Made by a program: the position numbers and the translations under genes
Shown here: piece after piece, positions 1-8,823 of the stretch
How the letters are laid out: every line of letters starts with the position of its first letter
How positions within the stretch are numbered: the stretch's first letter is position 1
NCBI RefSeq assembly: GCF_003605125.1
Contig: NZ_QPQT01000007.1
Span: 1 to 64,000, forward strand
DNA: 64,000 bases
Direction of reading: 5' to 3'
From: Shewanella algidipiscicola
Lineage (GTDB): Bacteria; Pseudomonadota; Gammaproteobacteria; Enterobacterales; Shewanellaceae
Notes under the pieces: model-generated
What the model saw: only the letters and a program-made list of their open reading frames with translations
Databases searched by the model: none
Told to the model about the DNA's origin: nothing

Positions 1-70
1 ATAGGCAAGGTGTGTAAGCGTTGTGAGGCGTTGAGCTAACTTGTACTAATGACCCGTGAGGCTTAACCAT
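1..70 (+). rRNA. rrl: 23S ribosomal RNA, 3' end (partial)
   Basis: The first ~70 bases match the 3' end of gammaproteobacterial 23S rRNA, including the GTGTGTAAGCG, GAGCTAAC and TACTAATGACCCGTGAGGCTT blocks that precede the mature 3' end (GCTTAACC). The gene enters from outside the window. The exact 3' end is set by analogy with E. coli and may be off by a few bases. Confidence 0.93.
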
Positions 71-301
71 ACAACCCAAAAGGGTTTCGAGTTAATGGTT
101 AACTTTAGCGAAAGAATACCGCCACTTGATTTAGTGTGACTCAATTTAAAACAGCTTTCTAAATTTATAATTTTGGTTAATTACGCAGGTAATTGTTTGG
201 CTGACAAAGCCGTAACGAGCGAAGCGCGGAGTGTACTTTAGTACATGAGCACTGTAGCGAGGAAACAATGCCGTCAGACGGACAATTAACCAGTAAGAAT
301 T

Positions 302-421
302 TGTCTGGAAACCATAGCATTGTGGTACCACCTGATCCCATCCCGAACTCAGAAGTGAAACGCAATCGCGCCGATGGTAGTGTGGGGTCTCCCCATGTGA
401 GAGTAGGTCATTTCCAGACGC
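302..421 (+). rRNA. rrf: 5S ribosomal RNA
   Basis: About 120 nt with the conserved 5S blocks CCGAACTCAGAAGTGAAACG, GCGCCGATGGTAGTGTGGGG and CCCATGTGAGAGTAGG. The ends pair with each other (TGTCTGGA with TCCAGACG), as expected for the terminal helix. It lies ~230 bases after the 23S end in the same orientation, so it is the distal part of an rrn operon. No tRNA is seen between 23S and 5S or just downstream. Confidence 0.95.
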
Positions 422-431
422 CTAATACGAT

Positions 432-463
432 AAAGCCCGTTGCTAATGCAACGGGCTTTTTTC
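432..463 (+). terminator. rrn operon intrinsic terminator
   Basis: A perfect 12-bp stem (AAAGCCCGTTGC with GCAACGGGCTTT) with a TAAT loop runs straight into a T-tract, just after the 5S gene. This is a textbook Rho-independent terminator. Confidence 0.93.
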
Positions 464-881
464 GTTTAACCGCTATTGAAATTATCACTCGAAAATGGGG
501 AAATAAAAAGTCCGAACGTAGTGAGGTTCAAAACCATGTGGAGGTCGATAAATGTTCCAGACAATATCGACACTTCCGCCATCCTTGGCGGTCGTAGGGG
601 GCAGCGTCTGCGCTTATTCAGCGCAGCTTGATGCTGGAGCTGAACGCGGAGAGCTAGCTCGAAGCTGACTATGATAAGACGCCTAATGCTCTTGCAAGAG
701 AGTCGATAAAGCCCGTTGCTAACGCCGCGGGCTTTTTGGTATATGAGTTTGCCAAACTTAGCCTGAGTATCGGCTAGAGAGATTTAGATGATATTGATTA
801 CTTGATTATGCTTGGCGGCTAAGCGGGAGGTATTCACTTTGATACAAGCCCAATATCGATAGATACAGGGCTTGTTAAGCC
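464..881. other. Non-coding gap after rrn with a decayed second 5S flank
   Basis: No credible gene. It contains an inverted repeat CCGCC/GGCGG near 577-591. Near 678-737 it has a second, diverged copy of the sequence that follows the 5S gene: GACGCCTAAT, then CGATAAAGCCCGTTGCTAA, then a terminator hairpin. No 5S body precedes that copy, so it looks like the remnant of a tandem 5S unit or of an rrn rearrangement. Confidence 0.6.
708..737 (+). terminator. Second rrn-type terminator hairpin
   Basis: Stem AAAGCCCG (708-715) pairs with CGGGCTTT (728-735) and is followed by T's. The upstream 19 bases match the flank of the first terminator at 430-447. It can act as a back-up terminator for the rRNA operon. 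Confidence 0.7.
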
Positions 882-1271
882 TCATAGGGCAAGTAGCTTA
901 TCTATGATGGGGGCATTAGCCGCAGGAAAGTCATAGTGTTGTAACTCACCTAAGTCTGCCCACTCTATTGGTTGTCCTTCAAGGCCTCTAGGCTCTCCAG
1001 AGAAGCTGTTTACTATATGGATATCGAGTAGGACTTGTTTGTCGGGATAATCGTGAGCAATTGTCATTAGAGGCGTTGTATCGCTAACAGTAATATTAAC
1101 CTCTTCTTGCAACTCTCGGATTAGTGCTTGTGATGTTGTTTCATTATTTTCAACTTTACCACCTGGAAATTCCCATTTTCCACCTTGATGAAGATGGTCT
1201 GGGCGTTTAGCTAGCAGTACCTGATTGGTGGTATTCATAACAACGCCAACGGCGACATGTACTCGTTTCAT
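882..1271 (-). CDS. mutT: MutT, 8-oxo-dGTP diphosphatase (Nudix)
   Basis: 129 residues, the same length as E. coli MutT. The enzyme hydrolyses 8-oxo-dGTP to the monophosphate and so prevents A:T to C:G transversions. The Nudix box spans residues 38-60: G38, E44, then REL (52-54), EE (56-57). The glycine that usually follows in the REUXEEXGU pattern is Asn59 here (EEVNI instead of EEVGI); the metal-binding glutamates are kept, so activity is expected. It is the last gene of the pil-coaE-zapD-yacG-mutT cluster, starting 3 bases after the yacG stop, so it is probably co-transcribed with yacG. Starts with ATG. Confidence 0.93.
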   Translation of the reverse strand: MKRVHVAVGVVMNTTNQVLLAKRPDHLHQGGKWEFPGGKVENNETTSQALIRELQEEVNITVSDTTPLMTIAHDYPDKQVLLDIHIVNSFSGEPRGLEGQPIEWADLGELQHYDFPAANAPIIDKLLAL

Positions 1272-1274
1272 CGG

Positions 1275-1487
1275 TTAGTTGTCCTTGAAAAAGTCTGCTT
1301 CATCATACCCGAGTGCATCTAAGGACTCAGCATCGAACTCAGGTTTCACTGGAATGGCGTGTTTCTCTGACGCCCAGTCGCCAAGATCAATAAGCTTGCA
1401 GCGCTCACTGCAGAAAGGTTTAAATTTAGATGTTGCAGTCCACTCTACTTGGGCTTTGCAGGTCGGGCAGTTTACTACAGTTGGCAT
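1275..1487 (-). CDS. yacG: YacG, zinc-finger DNA gyrase inhibitor
   Basis: A 70-residue protein with a four-cysteine zinc site: CPTC near the N-terminus and CSERC about 20 residues later. The acidic tail (DEADFF) is typical of the family. In E. coli, YacG binds GyrB and inhibits DNA gyrase. An upstream in-frame ATG at 1499 would add four residues, but GGGAG sits at good spacing before the ATG at 1487 and nothing suitable precedes 1499, so 1487 is chosen. It lies between zapD and mutT on the same strand. Confidence 0.9.
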   Translation of the reverse strand: MPTVVNCPTCKAQVEWTATSKFKPFCSERCKLIDLGDWASEKHAIPVKPEFDAESLDALGYDEADFFKDN

Positions 1488-1584
1488 AAAAGCTCCCATT
1501 GTCGCTTTGGTGATTTATACGAATCCGATTAATCAGTCGAACGCTTAATTAATTGAATTGGCATTAAGCTCAATGGTAATCAGT

Positions 1585-2319
1585 TTAGCGACAGGTTGCC
1601 AACATAAAGTCGATGGTTTGGTCTGAATGTTTTTGTTGCTCAAATCCAACGAAATGGATTGCGTAACGATTGCGATTACCGCTAATGGTGGGGTAACAGC
1701 CTTGTGCGGCATCGAGTTTAACTCTGATAAGTGATAATGCCTGCTCACTATTGCCTTGGTAAAATCCAGCAATGGCGGTTTCATCGGTGTAATGGGTGGT
1801 TTGACGAGTTAATTCAAGTAGCAGTTTGATGGGGGTGAGCAAGCAGTCGAAGTGGGCTATCCAAGTTCGATATTCCTGCAGGCGAACATCGAAGGGTTTT
1901 GCTAACCAAAAATGCAGTTGGGGTAAGTCAAAGTTGCAACAGGCACCTGGCATGCCAAATCGTTGTCTTAGTGCTGACAAGAAGCGGTCTTGTTTGAGTA
2001 TTTGTCCGGGACGTTGGTAGTGGATTAAATATTTTCTGGCATCTTTTAGTCTATCGATAAGGTCAGTGAGCTGTTGTTTATCGGTGTTATTTTGATTTTG
2101 CCAGTGAGTTAATTGTTGCAGTTGTTTATCGATATCTTTAATAATTTCAATTTGATAATCACAGCGCTCTGTGAGTTCACACAAGGAGAATAGCGGATAA
2201 AAGCACCGATGTTGGTGGTCTTGAACTAGGTTACTCTGCAACTGATTGGCAAGATACTCGAGCCGTAAATAGCTGCGGGTTTTCTCATTGAGTGGCTGTT
2301 CATAGATCAATTTATTCAT
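1585..2319 (-). CDS. zapD: ZapD, FtsZ-associated cell division protein
   Basis: 244 residues, close to the usual ~250. The N-terminus (IYEQPLNEK, then RSYLRLEYL) and later blocks (RQRFGMPGACCNFDLPQLHFWL, interior shown only in part: GMPGACCNFDLPQL) match the ZapD/YacF family. ZapD is cytoplasmic, binds the C-terminus of FtsZ and bundles its filaments at the division site. It starts 4 bases after the coaE stop, so translation is probably coupled. The coaE-zapD-yacG order is conserved in gammaproteobacteria. Confidence 0.92.
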   Translation of the reverse strand: MNKLIYEQPLNEKTRSYLRLEYLANQLQSNLVQDHQHRCFYPLFSLCELTERCDYQIEIIKDIDKQLQQLTHWQNQNNTDKQQLTDLIDRLKDARKYLIHYQRPGQILKQDRFLSALRQRFGMPGACCNFDLPQLHFWLAKPFDVRLQEYRTWIAHFDCLLTPIKLLLELTRQTTHYTDETAIAGFYQGNSEQALSLIRVKLDAAQGCYPTISGNRNRYAIHFVGFEQQKHSDQTIDFMLATCR

Positions 2320-2323
2320 GACA

Positions 2324-2932
2324 TTATCGGGTGCGACCGGCTAGTGTTAGGTATTTATTATGTAATACAGCTACCTTGCCTTTTAATGCTGATATCGTTC
2401 CTTGATTGTCGATGACATCATCAGCTTTTGACAGTTTCTCGGCTCTACTGGCCTGACTGTTTATTATATTTTGGACTTGTTCTGCACTGACCGCATCGCG
2501 CTCGATGGTCCGCTTGGTTTGTAGTTCAGGTGAAATATCAACCACTAAAGTGCAATTGACTAAGCTATCTAAACCATTCTCAAATAGCAAGGGCACAACT
2601 AAAATAGCGTAGGGTGAGTCAGCTTTTTCTAATTGCGACAGCATTTCTGCCCTAATGAGTGGATGCAAAAGGGCATTAAGCCATTCACGATCGGCAGTAT
2701 TACTAAAAATACGTTGCCTTAATGCTGCACGGTTAAGCTCGCCATTATCCAATAAGATGGTTTCGCCAAAGTGTTCGACTATTTTGGCTAATCCTTCACT
2801 GTCTTTGGCGACCACTTCTCGGCTGACGATGTCGGCATCAACCAAGGTGATCCCCAATTCGGCAAACAGGTTGGCCACGGTCGTTTTTCCACTGCCAATC
2901 CCCCCGGTTAATCCGACAACAAAATTTGACAT
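2324..2932 (-). CDS. coaE: CoaE, dephospho-CoA kinase
   Basis: 202 residues. It catalyses the last step of coenzyme A synthesis, phosphorylating the 3'-hydroxyl of dephospho-CoA with ATP. The P-loop is at residues 9-18 (TGGIGSGKTT). Other family blocks seen are the DAD motif near residue 33, HPLIR near 91 and VPLLFE near 112. It lies 48 bases downstream of pilD on the same strand, in the order pilD-coaE-zapD common to Shewanella, Vibrio and Pseudomonas relatives. Confidence 0.95.
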   Translation of the reverse strand: MSNFVVGLTGGIGSGKTTVANLFAELGITLVDADIVSREVVAKDSEGLAKIVEHFGETILLDNGELNRAALRQRIFSNTADREWLNALLHPLIRAEMLSQLEKADSPYAILVVPLLFENGLDSLVNCTLVVDISPELQTKRTIERDAVSAEQVQNIINSQASRAEKLSKADDVIDNQGTISALKGKVAVLHNKYLTLAGRTR

Positions 2933-2980
2933 GGCTGGCTCTTAAACTCTCAAAGTAGTGTTATAGACAAAGGTCGAGGG

Positions 2981-3892
2981 TTATAGGGTCGCTAAATAAG
3001 CGTTGACTATCTGCTCGCCCCATAACATGGCAATCCACCCAGCGATGGCAATATATGGGCCAAACGGAATGGGGTTACCCGAGTTGATTTTCTTATTGAC
3101 TATCATCGCGATGCCAACCACAGCCCCGACAACTGATGATAACAATATGATCAAAGGTAGCAACTGCCAACCTAACCAGGCACCGAATACGGCTAGCAGT
3201 TTAAAATCACCGTAGCCCATGCCTTCCTTACCTGTGAGTAACTTAAAGCCCCAAAAGACACTCCACAGGCTCAAGTAACCCGCGGCGGCACCAATGATGG
3301 CATCGGTGCTTGTGGCAAAGGTGCCATTGAGGTTAATGAGTAAACCTAACCAGAGTAGCGGTAAGGTGATTTGGTCGGGCAGTAGCATCTCGTCGAGATC
3401 GATAAAGGTTAGCGTTAGCAGGGCGAAAGTGAGCAATGTTGCCAAGGCAAATTGCCAGCTGGGACCAAAATGCAGGGCTAAATAAGCGATAGCAACGCCG
3501 GTAATTGCTTCAATTACCGGGTAGCGAGGTGAAATCGGCATGCTGCAACTGGCGCAGCGACCTCTAAGCATTAACCAGCCCACTATGGGAAGGTTATGCC
3601 AAGGTTTAATCGTGGTATTGCATTTGGGGCAAGCCGAGCCGGGGACTATCAAATTGTATTTGGCCGGAAAGGCATCGATAGGGGCGTCGAGTTTATCGGC
3701 GATAGGGGCAATCAGGGCTTGATGATATTCCTTGAGGTATTGGTTGCATTCTTGCTGCCACTCGCGCTTCATCATCACAGGTAAACGGTGGATCACCACA
3801 TTGAGAAAGCTACCAATAGTGGCGGCAAAGACAAAACTGATGGCGGCAAACAGCCAAGGGTGCTGCGCCATTAAATCGATAAACTGAGTCAT
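2981..3892 (-). CDS. pilD: PilD, type IV prepilin peptidase / N-methyltransferase
   Basis: 303 residues, an inner-membrane aspartic protease (family A24) that cleaves the leader from type IV prepilins and type II secretion pseudopilins and methylates the new N-terminal residue. The cytoplasmic zinc site has four cysteines (C88, C91, C113, C116). Catalytic aspartates lie in TFIDLDEMLLPD (165/167) and GMGYGD (229). About seven hydrophobic segments follow. In this gene set it serves PilA encoded at 7213-7662, and probably secretion and MSHA pseudopilins elsewhere. It lies 143 bases after pilC. Confidence 0.95.
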   Translation of the reverse strand: MTQFIDLMAQHPWLFAAISFVFAATIGSFLNVVIHRLPVMMKREWQQECNQYLKEYHQALIAPIADKLDAPIDAFPAKYNLIVPGSACPKCNTTIKPWHNLPIVGWLMLRGRCASCSMPISPRYPVIEAITGVAIAYLALHFGPSWQFALATLLTFALLTLTFIDLDEMLLPDQITLPLLWLGLLINLNGTFATSTDAIIGAAAGYLSLWSVFWGFKLLTGKEGMGYGDFKLLAVFGAWLGWQLLPLIILLSSVVGAVVGIAMIVNKKINSGNPIPFGPYIAIAGWIAMLWGEQIVNAYLATL

Positions 3893-4035
3893 TATTGTAC
3901 TTATCTTGTTGATGCTAACTAGTTACTAAAAATGGCATCTTCTATGCCAAAGTCGCCGGCCAATAGCTCATTTAACCAATGGCTTATTTAAATAGTCGCT
4001 TTAAATGCAATTGATTAACGAACTTCATTCAAGGG

Positions 4036-5313
4036 TTAGCCTACCACATTACCCATTTCGAAGATGGGTAAATACATGCCAACAATCAAGCCACCCACCA
4101 CGGTACCTATCACCACCATCATGACGGGTTCGATAAGGCTAGATAGACCATCGACGGCATCATCCACCTGCATTTCGTAGATATTAGCCACCTTATTAAG
4201 CATCTCATCGAGGCCGCCAGACTCTTCACCAATCATCACCATCTGGATCAACATATCGGGAAATAGCCCTGTTGTACGCATGGCAACGTTCATCTGCATG
4301 CCCGACATCACCTCTTGGCGCACCTTTAATAGGGCTTTGCGATAGACATAGTTGCCCGATGCCCCAGCGGCCGACTCTAAGCCATCGATCAATGGCACAC
4401 CAGCGGCAAAGGTGGTGGCTAAGGTTCTGGCAAAGCGTGCCATGGCGCCTTTATGCAAAATGTCGCCAATGGCCGGGATCTTTAATACTGCTTCGTCGAC
4501 ACGATTACGAAAGGACTCAGAGGTTAAGTGGGCGCGTTTGAATGCCCATACCCCAACAATGATGGCGATGACAAAGAAATACCATGAGCCTTGTAACCAG
4601 CGAGACAGACCAATAATTAATTGGGTAAAGGCGGGCAGCTCGGCGCCAAAACCATTAAAGATCTCTTCAAACTGAGGCACCACAAAGAGCAGCAATAACG
4701 AGGTGACCAAAATAGCGACTATCACTACAGCAGCCGGGTAAAACATGGCTTTTTTGATTTTAGACTTGAGTGCCTCGGCTTTTTCGCGGTAAGTGGCGAT
4801 TCTGTCAAACACCGCATCGAGAGAGCCCGAGTGCTCGCCTGCGGCCACAAGGTCGACATACAGGTCGTCGAAATATTTGCGGTGGGGTTTGAGTGAGTCC
4901 GACAGCGGGATCCCCGACTGCACATCGGCAACGATAGTGGCGAGTAGCTCGCGCATCTTCGGCTTTTCGTGGCCGCGGCCGAGCATCTCCAAGGTGGTCA
5001 CTATGGGCACGCCGGCGGCCAACATGGTGGCAATCTGGCGGGTCATCATGGCGATATCCATGGCGGTGATCTTAGGGTCGCGTTTAAATAACGATTCGGC
5101 TTTTTTCTTAACGACTTTGGGGTTTACCCCTTGAGACTTTAGCTGGGCTTTGATTTCGGCAGCCGAGGTGCCGCGTAGTTCGCCACCGGTTTTTTTGCCA
5201 TCACGATTGGTGCCTTTCCATTCGAAGGTAACGACCTTTGGCTGTGCCTTGGCCGCTTTTGGCTTTTTGCTTTTCGATGGGCTTTTTGACTTAGCAAGTG
5301 ATGCGGTGGCCAT
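4036..5313 (-). CDS. pilC: PilC, type IV pilus inner-membrane platform protein
   Basis: 425 residues with two GspF/T2SSF domains, roughly residues 90-215 and 295-415, separated by hydrophobic segments. It anchors the assembly (PilB) and retraction ATPases to the inner membrane and helps move pilin subunits. The N-terminal ~40 residues are Lys/Ala/Ser-rich. The ATG is preceded by AAGGA with a 6-base spacer. It lies 94 bases downstream of pilB; the gap carries degenerate TGTAAGTATTAAG-like repeats. Confidence 0.95.
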   Translation of the reverse strand: MATASLAKSKSPSKSKKPKAAKAQPKVVTFEWKGTNRDGKKTGGELRGTSAAEIKAQLKSQGVNPKVVKKKAESLFKRDPKITAMDIAMMTRQIATMLAAGVPIVTTLEMLGRGHEKPKMRELLATIVADVQSGIPLSDSLKPHRKYFDDLYVDLVAAGEHSGSLDAVFDRIATYREKAEALKSKIKKAMFYPAAVVIVAILVTSLLLLFVVPQFEEIFNGFGAELPAFTQLIIGLSRWLQGSWYFFVIAIIVGVWAFKRAHLTSESFRNRVDEAVLKIPAIGDILHKGAMARFARTLATTFAAGVPLIDGLESAAGASGNYVYRKALLKVRQEVMSGMQMNVAMRTTGLFPDMLIQMVMIGEESGGLDEMLNKVANIYEMQVDDAVDGLSSLIEPVMMVVIGTVVGGLIVGMYLPIFEMGNVVG

Positions 5314-5407
5314 GGTGTGTCCTTAACTCGTAAGTATTAAGTATTGAGCTGTATGTATTAAGTTGTAAGTCTTAGGCTGTAAGTTGCCAATCACTTATTG
5401 TTTTGGG

Positions 5408-7117
5408 CTAGAAGCTGGTCACACGGTTAATTTCGGCAATGCTGGTGACGCCGGCAATCACCTTACGTAGGCCAGAATCGCGCAGATCGCGCATGCCTTG
5501 CTCCTTGGCTTGGGTGGCAATTTGCAGTGAATTACCGCCTTCCATGATGGTGCGGGCAATTTCATCTGACATTTTCATCACCTCATAAATACCGACGCGG
5601 CCTTTATAGCCACCAGAGCAGAGGTCGCAGCCCACAGGCTTATACACGGTAAAGCCCTCATCGATTTGCAGTTGGGTAAAGCCAAGTTTTAATAGCTCGT
5701 GTTCGGGCACCTCTTCAGGCAAGCGGCACTCGGTGTATAGGCGTCTGGCTAGGCGCTGGGCAATAATCAGGTTAACCGAGCTGGCGATGTTATAGCCAGG
5801 CACGCCCATATTGAGCAAGCGGGTTAAGGTTTCGGCCGCCGAGTTAGTGTGCAGGGTCGAGAGCACTAAGTGGCCGGTTTGCGCCGCCTTGATGGCAATT
5901 TCGGCGGTTTCGAGATCGCGAATTTCCCCTACCATCACCACATCGGGGTCTTGGCGTAAAAATGAGCGCAGCGCCGAGGCGAAGGTGAGGCCAGCTTTGA
6001 GGTTGATGTGAACCTGATTGACCCCCTCTAAGTTAATCTCGACCGGATCTTCGGCGGTGGAGATATTGCGCTCTTCGGTGTTGAGAATATTCAATCCGGT
6101 ATAGAGGGAGACGGTTTTACCCGAGCCTGTGGGGCCGGTGACTAAGATCATCCCTTGGGGTTTAGCCAGCATCTGCTCATACAGCTCGCGCTGATCGTCT
6201 TCGTAGCCGAGCTTTTCGATGCCCAGCTGCGCCGAGGATGAGTCTAAGATACGCATTACGATTTTTTCGCCCCAGATGGTGGGCAGGGTGCTCACCCGAA
6301 AATCGATAGATTTAGTGCGCGACAGCTTCATCTTGATGCGGCCATCTTGGGGCACGCGGCGCTCGGCAATATCCAGCTTTGACATCACCTTGAGGCGCGC
6401 CGAGATGCGGCCCGAGAGATTCACCGGTGGCTCGGAGACTTGATGCAATATGCCGTCGACCCGAAAACGGATGCGGTAGCGTTTCTCGTAAGGCTCAAAG
6501 TGTAAGTCCGACGCCCCTTTACGTATGGCGTCGGTCAAAATTTTATTGATATAGATAACAATGGGCGCATCGTCACTAGCATCCCCCGTCGGCTCATCAT
6601 TATGCTTGTCGGTATCGGTTATTTCGATGCCCGAGAGGGAGTCGGTATCTATGCCGTCTAAATCCAGCGCGGAGATATCCTCTTCGAGCACTTTTTCTAG
6701 CGCCTTGGTGAGTTTGTCATCTTCGACTAATATCGCCTCGGCGTGCAGCCCGGCGCTAAACTGAAAGTCTTCTAGGGCAGCAATATTGGTGGGATCTGAG
6801 GTACCAATATAGAGGCGGTTACCGCGCTTAAACAGCGGCAGGCAGCGGTGTTTCTCTATGAGTTTACGATTGAGAAAGTCTTCGGGGATGCTGCTAATAT
6901 CGAATTCATTCAGGTCTAGTAGCGGCGAGCCATATTCTTCATAACAGAGCTCGGCAATTTCACGAGCGGAGATCAGCTTATCTGCTACGATAGTGGAAAC
7001 CAGTGATTGTTTAGATTGACGAGATTTGGTTATCGCAGCAGAAATTTGCTCTTCTGATAGAAGTTTTTTTCTTATGAAAAGTGTTGATAAACCTAAATGT
7101 AAGCCTGTTGTGGGCAT
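5408..7117 (-). CDS. pilB: PilB, type IV pilus assembly ATPase
   Basis: 569 residues of the GspE/PilB hexameric ATPase family, which powers pilus extension. An N-terminal MshEN-type domain (about 1-150) could bind c-di-GMP. The Walker A motif is GPTGSGKT (near residue 328), the Walker B region is [12 protein letters not shown], and the His box is [12 protein letters not shown]. The zinc module near the C-terminus keeps CDLC but the first pair is reduced to a single Cys (YTEC), where a CxxC is usual. It lies between pilA and pilC. Confidence 0.95.
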   Translation of the reverse strand: MPTTGLHLGLSTLFIRKKLLSEEQISAAITKSRQSKQSLVSTIVADKLISAREIAELCYEEYGSPLLDLNEFDISSIPEDFLNRKLIEKHRCLPLFKRGNRLYIGTSDPTNIAALEDFQFSAGLHAEAILVEDDKLTKALEKVLEEDISALDLDGIDTDSLSGIEITDTDKHNDEPTGDASDDAPIVIYINKILTDAIRKGASDLHFEPYEKRYRIRFRVDGILHQVSEPPVNLSGRISARLKVMSKLDIAERRVPQDGRIKMKLSRTKSIDFRVSTLPTIWGEKIVMRILDSSSAQLGIEKLGYEDDQRELYEQMLAKPQGMILVTGPTGSGKTVSLYTGLNILNTEERNISTAEDPVEINLEGVNQVHINLKAGLTFASALRSFLRQDPDVVMVGEIRDLETAEIAIKAAQTGHLVLSTLHTNSAAETLTRLLNMGVPGYNIASSVNLIIAQRLARRLYTECRLPEEVPEHELLKLGFTQLQIDEGFTVYKPVGCDLCSGGYKGRVGIYEVMKMSDEIARTIMEGGNSLQIATQAKEQGMRDLRDSGLRKVIAGVTSIAEINRVTSF

Positions 7118-7149
7118 CTTTTTCTCATAAGGTCATTGGAAGCCAATTA

Positions 7150-7185
7150 AGTGTGAGTGAATCAGATAATCTAATCACTCACACT
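7150..7185 (-). terminator. Hairpin between pilA and pilB
   Basis: A perfect 11-bp inverted repeat (AGTGTGAGTGA with TCACTCACACT) with a 14-base loop lies just after pilA. On the minus strand it is followed by only a weak T-rich stretch (TTAATTGGCTT). It may be a leaky terminator that lets pilA be made in excess over pilB, or a stabiliser of the pilA mRNA 3' end. Confidence 0.5.
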
Positions 7186-7212
7186 ATAAGAGTTTACGGT
7201 ATGATATTGATA

Positions 7213-7662
7213 CTATGTGGTTGGAAGCCCTGCACCTTTTTTACAAAGAGGAAGCTCAGTATCTGAGCCTTTAGCTCCATTTGTCATTGCATAAGATACC
7301 CCGCCGCTAGGCGTGAATGTTGCTGTTAAAACACACTTTTCCTCAGTCCAAACTAAAGATAGATCTGCTCCAGGATTTTGTGCATATGTATTACCTGAAC
7401 CTGTTGTAAACTTTTTATTTGCACCAATTTCATTAGCAATAGCATCACAGCCAATTCCTGTCTGAACACATGTTTGGATTTTCTGAGTGAATGCCGTAAC
7501 ACCTTTCATAGCTGCACCACCTTGGGCAGATGTAACGTAATCCCTGTAAGCAGGCAGTGCGATGGCGGCTAGAATACCGATGATTGCGACTACGATCATC
7601 AATTCGATTAGGGTGAAACCCTTAGCGTTGTTGATTTGTTGGTTCAATTGGATACCTTTCAT
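7213..7662 (-). CDS. pilA: PilA, type IV major pilin
   Basis: 149 residues. A short basic leader ends in Gly15, followed by the mature N-terminus Phe16 with Glu at mature position 5 (GFTLIE), then a long hydrophobic helix ([19 protein letters not shown], residues 21-39). These are type IVa pilin hallmarks; PilD would cleave after Gly15. Four cysteines (65, 72, 110, 140) suggest two disulfides, the last pair closing the D-region. GGAGAG lies 7 bases before the ATG. First gene of the pilABCD cluster. Confidence 0.95.
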   Translation of the reverse strand: MKGIQLNQQINNAKGFTLIELMIVVAIIGILAAIALPAYRDYVTSAQGGAAMKGVTAFTQKIQTCVQTGIGCDAIANEIGANKKFTTGSGNTYAQNPGADLSLVWTEEKCVLTATFTPSGGVSYAMTNGAKGSDTELPLCKKGAGLPTT

Positions 7663-7907
7663 TGTTACGCTCTCCGTTGGACGATAATGTTATCTTATTG
7701 TTTAGTAATTGTTTGCTATGCTTATTGTTTTCTATCCAATTAACTACTATCAGGTTATTAGTTAATAGCTGATAGGTCATTGGCTTATCAATTGCCATTA
7801 ACTTGAGGATTTGGCAGCAATGATGCCGATGTTATCCTAGGTTAAGGTAGCGCATTAATAAGTTGTACAACATTGCTGGTGTACCGTATGTCGTTTGGGT
7901 AGTTTTA

Positions 7908-7935
7908 CCCACTGCCCACTGCCCACTGCCCACTG
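7908..7935. repeat. Tandem repeat, four copies of CCCACTG
   Basis: Four perfect head-to-tail 7-bp units CCCACTG, followed by decayed units (CCCGCCA, CCCACTT). It lies about 250 bases upstream of the pilA start. Confidence 0.9.
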
Positions 7936-7999
7936 CCCGCCACCCACTTTTACTCACTTTAGCAGTGAACCAGTAAGCAGTTTAAGTTACAGCCACCTA

Positions 8000-8027
8000 G
8001 TTAACCTGGTGTTAACTTAGTCTTAAC
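8000..8027. promoter_or_regulatory. Possible ArcA-type direct repeats
   Basis: GTTAAC at 8000, GTTAAC at 8011 and CTTAAC at 8022 form three direct repeats spaced exactly 11 bp. ArcA binding sites are direct repeats of GTTAA-like units spaced about 11 bp. Which transcript they would control is unclear: pilA is ~340 bp away on one side and the small ORF at 8424 is ~400 bp away on the other. Confidence 0.35.
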
Positions 8028-8423
8028 CTAGGTAGCTAGTGTGCAATGTAACACCTTGGTTTCAACAATAAAGATAAATGTTAGTTTACTTAACTCAACT
8101 TATCTGTTTGTTTAGCCTGTTGGGTGGCGTATCTTCTGCAATACTAGCCCATTTTCGTCATATTCATCATTTCGACTGAGTATTTAGTCTAGCTTGGTAG
8201 AGAGCTGGCTGAAATGGCTGGCTCACCTGCTGTCAAAGTTAGTACAAAGTTAACTGGAATGGAACTACCAATGACAACAAAGTACTAATTTTGCGATAAA
8301 TTTGTCTAATGCTGGGGTGTTTTTGAAAAAACAGTTCTAACATAATTTTGTCGCTATCTAAATAAATGGCACATTTCACCCATTAGTCAAAAAAATGTTG
8401 TTTACCAAGTGAGGAGACTCGCT

Positions 8424-8498
8424 ATGAGCTTGACTATTGCAGCCAAATTATTGTCAGTCGTAAGTTTTACGTGGGTGCTCTTGATGACTTATTTATAG
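8424..8498 (+). CDS. Possible 24-residue single-pass membrane protein
   Basis: ATG at 8424 is preceded by GAGGAG with a 7-base spacer, a strong ribosome-binding site. The frame encodes 24 residues, almost all hydrophobic after Lys8 (LLSVVSFTWVLLMTYL), with one basic residue near the N-terminus, as in small single-span inner-membrane proteins. I do not recognise a family. It sits alone in a gene-free region. The ribosome site and composition are the only evidence; chance cannot be excluded. Confidence 0.45.
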   Translation: MSLTIAAKLLSVVSFTWVLLMTYL

Positions 8499-8650
8499 GG
8501 GGTTGCCTGTGGTTTTAGGTGACGATAATGGGCTTGAGTGATTTAGCCTTGGTTGTGTGTTGGGCTGCATGCCAGTAGCAACCTATTATTATCTTTTTTG
8601 TTACATTTTTGGGTGTGTGACGGTTTTTTGGGGTCATTAGCGCTTATAAC

Positions 8651-8708
8651 ATAGTGCTTAAAATTAGGTGCTTATAAATAGCGCTAATAAATAGTGCTTA
8701 AAATTAGG
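8651..8708. repeat. 18-bp direct repeat
   Basis: ATAGTGCTTAAAATTAGG occurs at 8651-8668 and again at 8691-8708, with related GTGCTTATAAATAGCGCTAAT sequence between (part shown). Probably a local duplication. Confidence 0.75.
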
Positions 8709-8823
8709 CGAGCTTGCATGAGGTCGTGTACTAGGCTTGGTGATTAGGTCGGTTTTAGTCATTAGCCGTACAGCATGGACTGCCTCCTCTGCTTTATCTT
8801 TTTAAGGATGGTTGTGATTAAGC

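Noticed and set aside
268..597. A 109-codon frame across the 5S gene and its terminator
   Set aside because: It runs through a clear rRNA gene and hairpin; chance frame.
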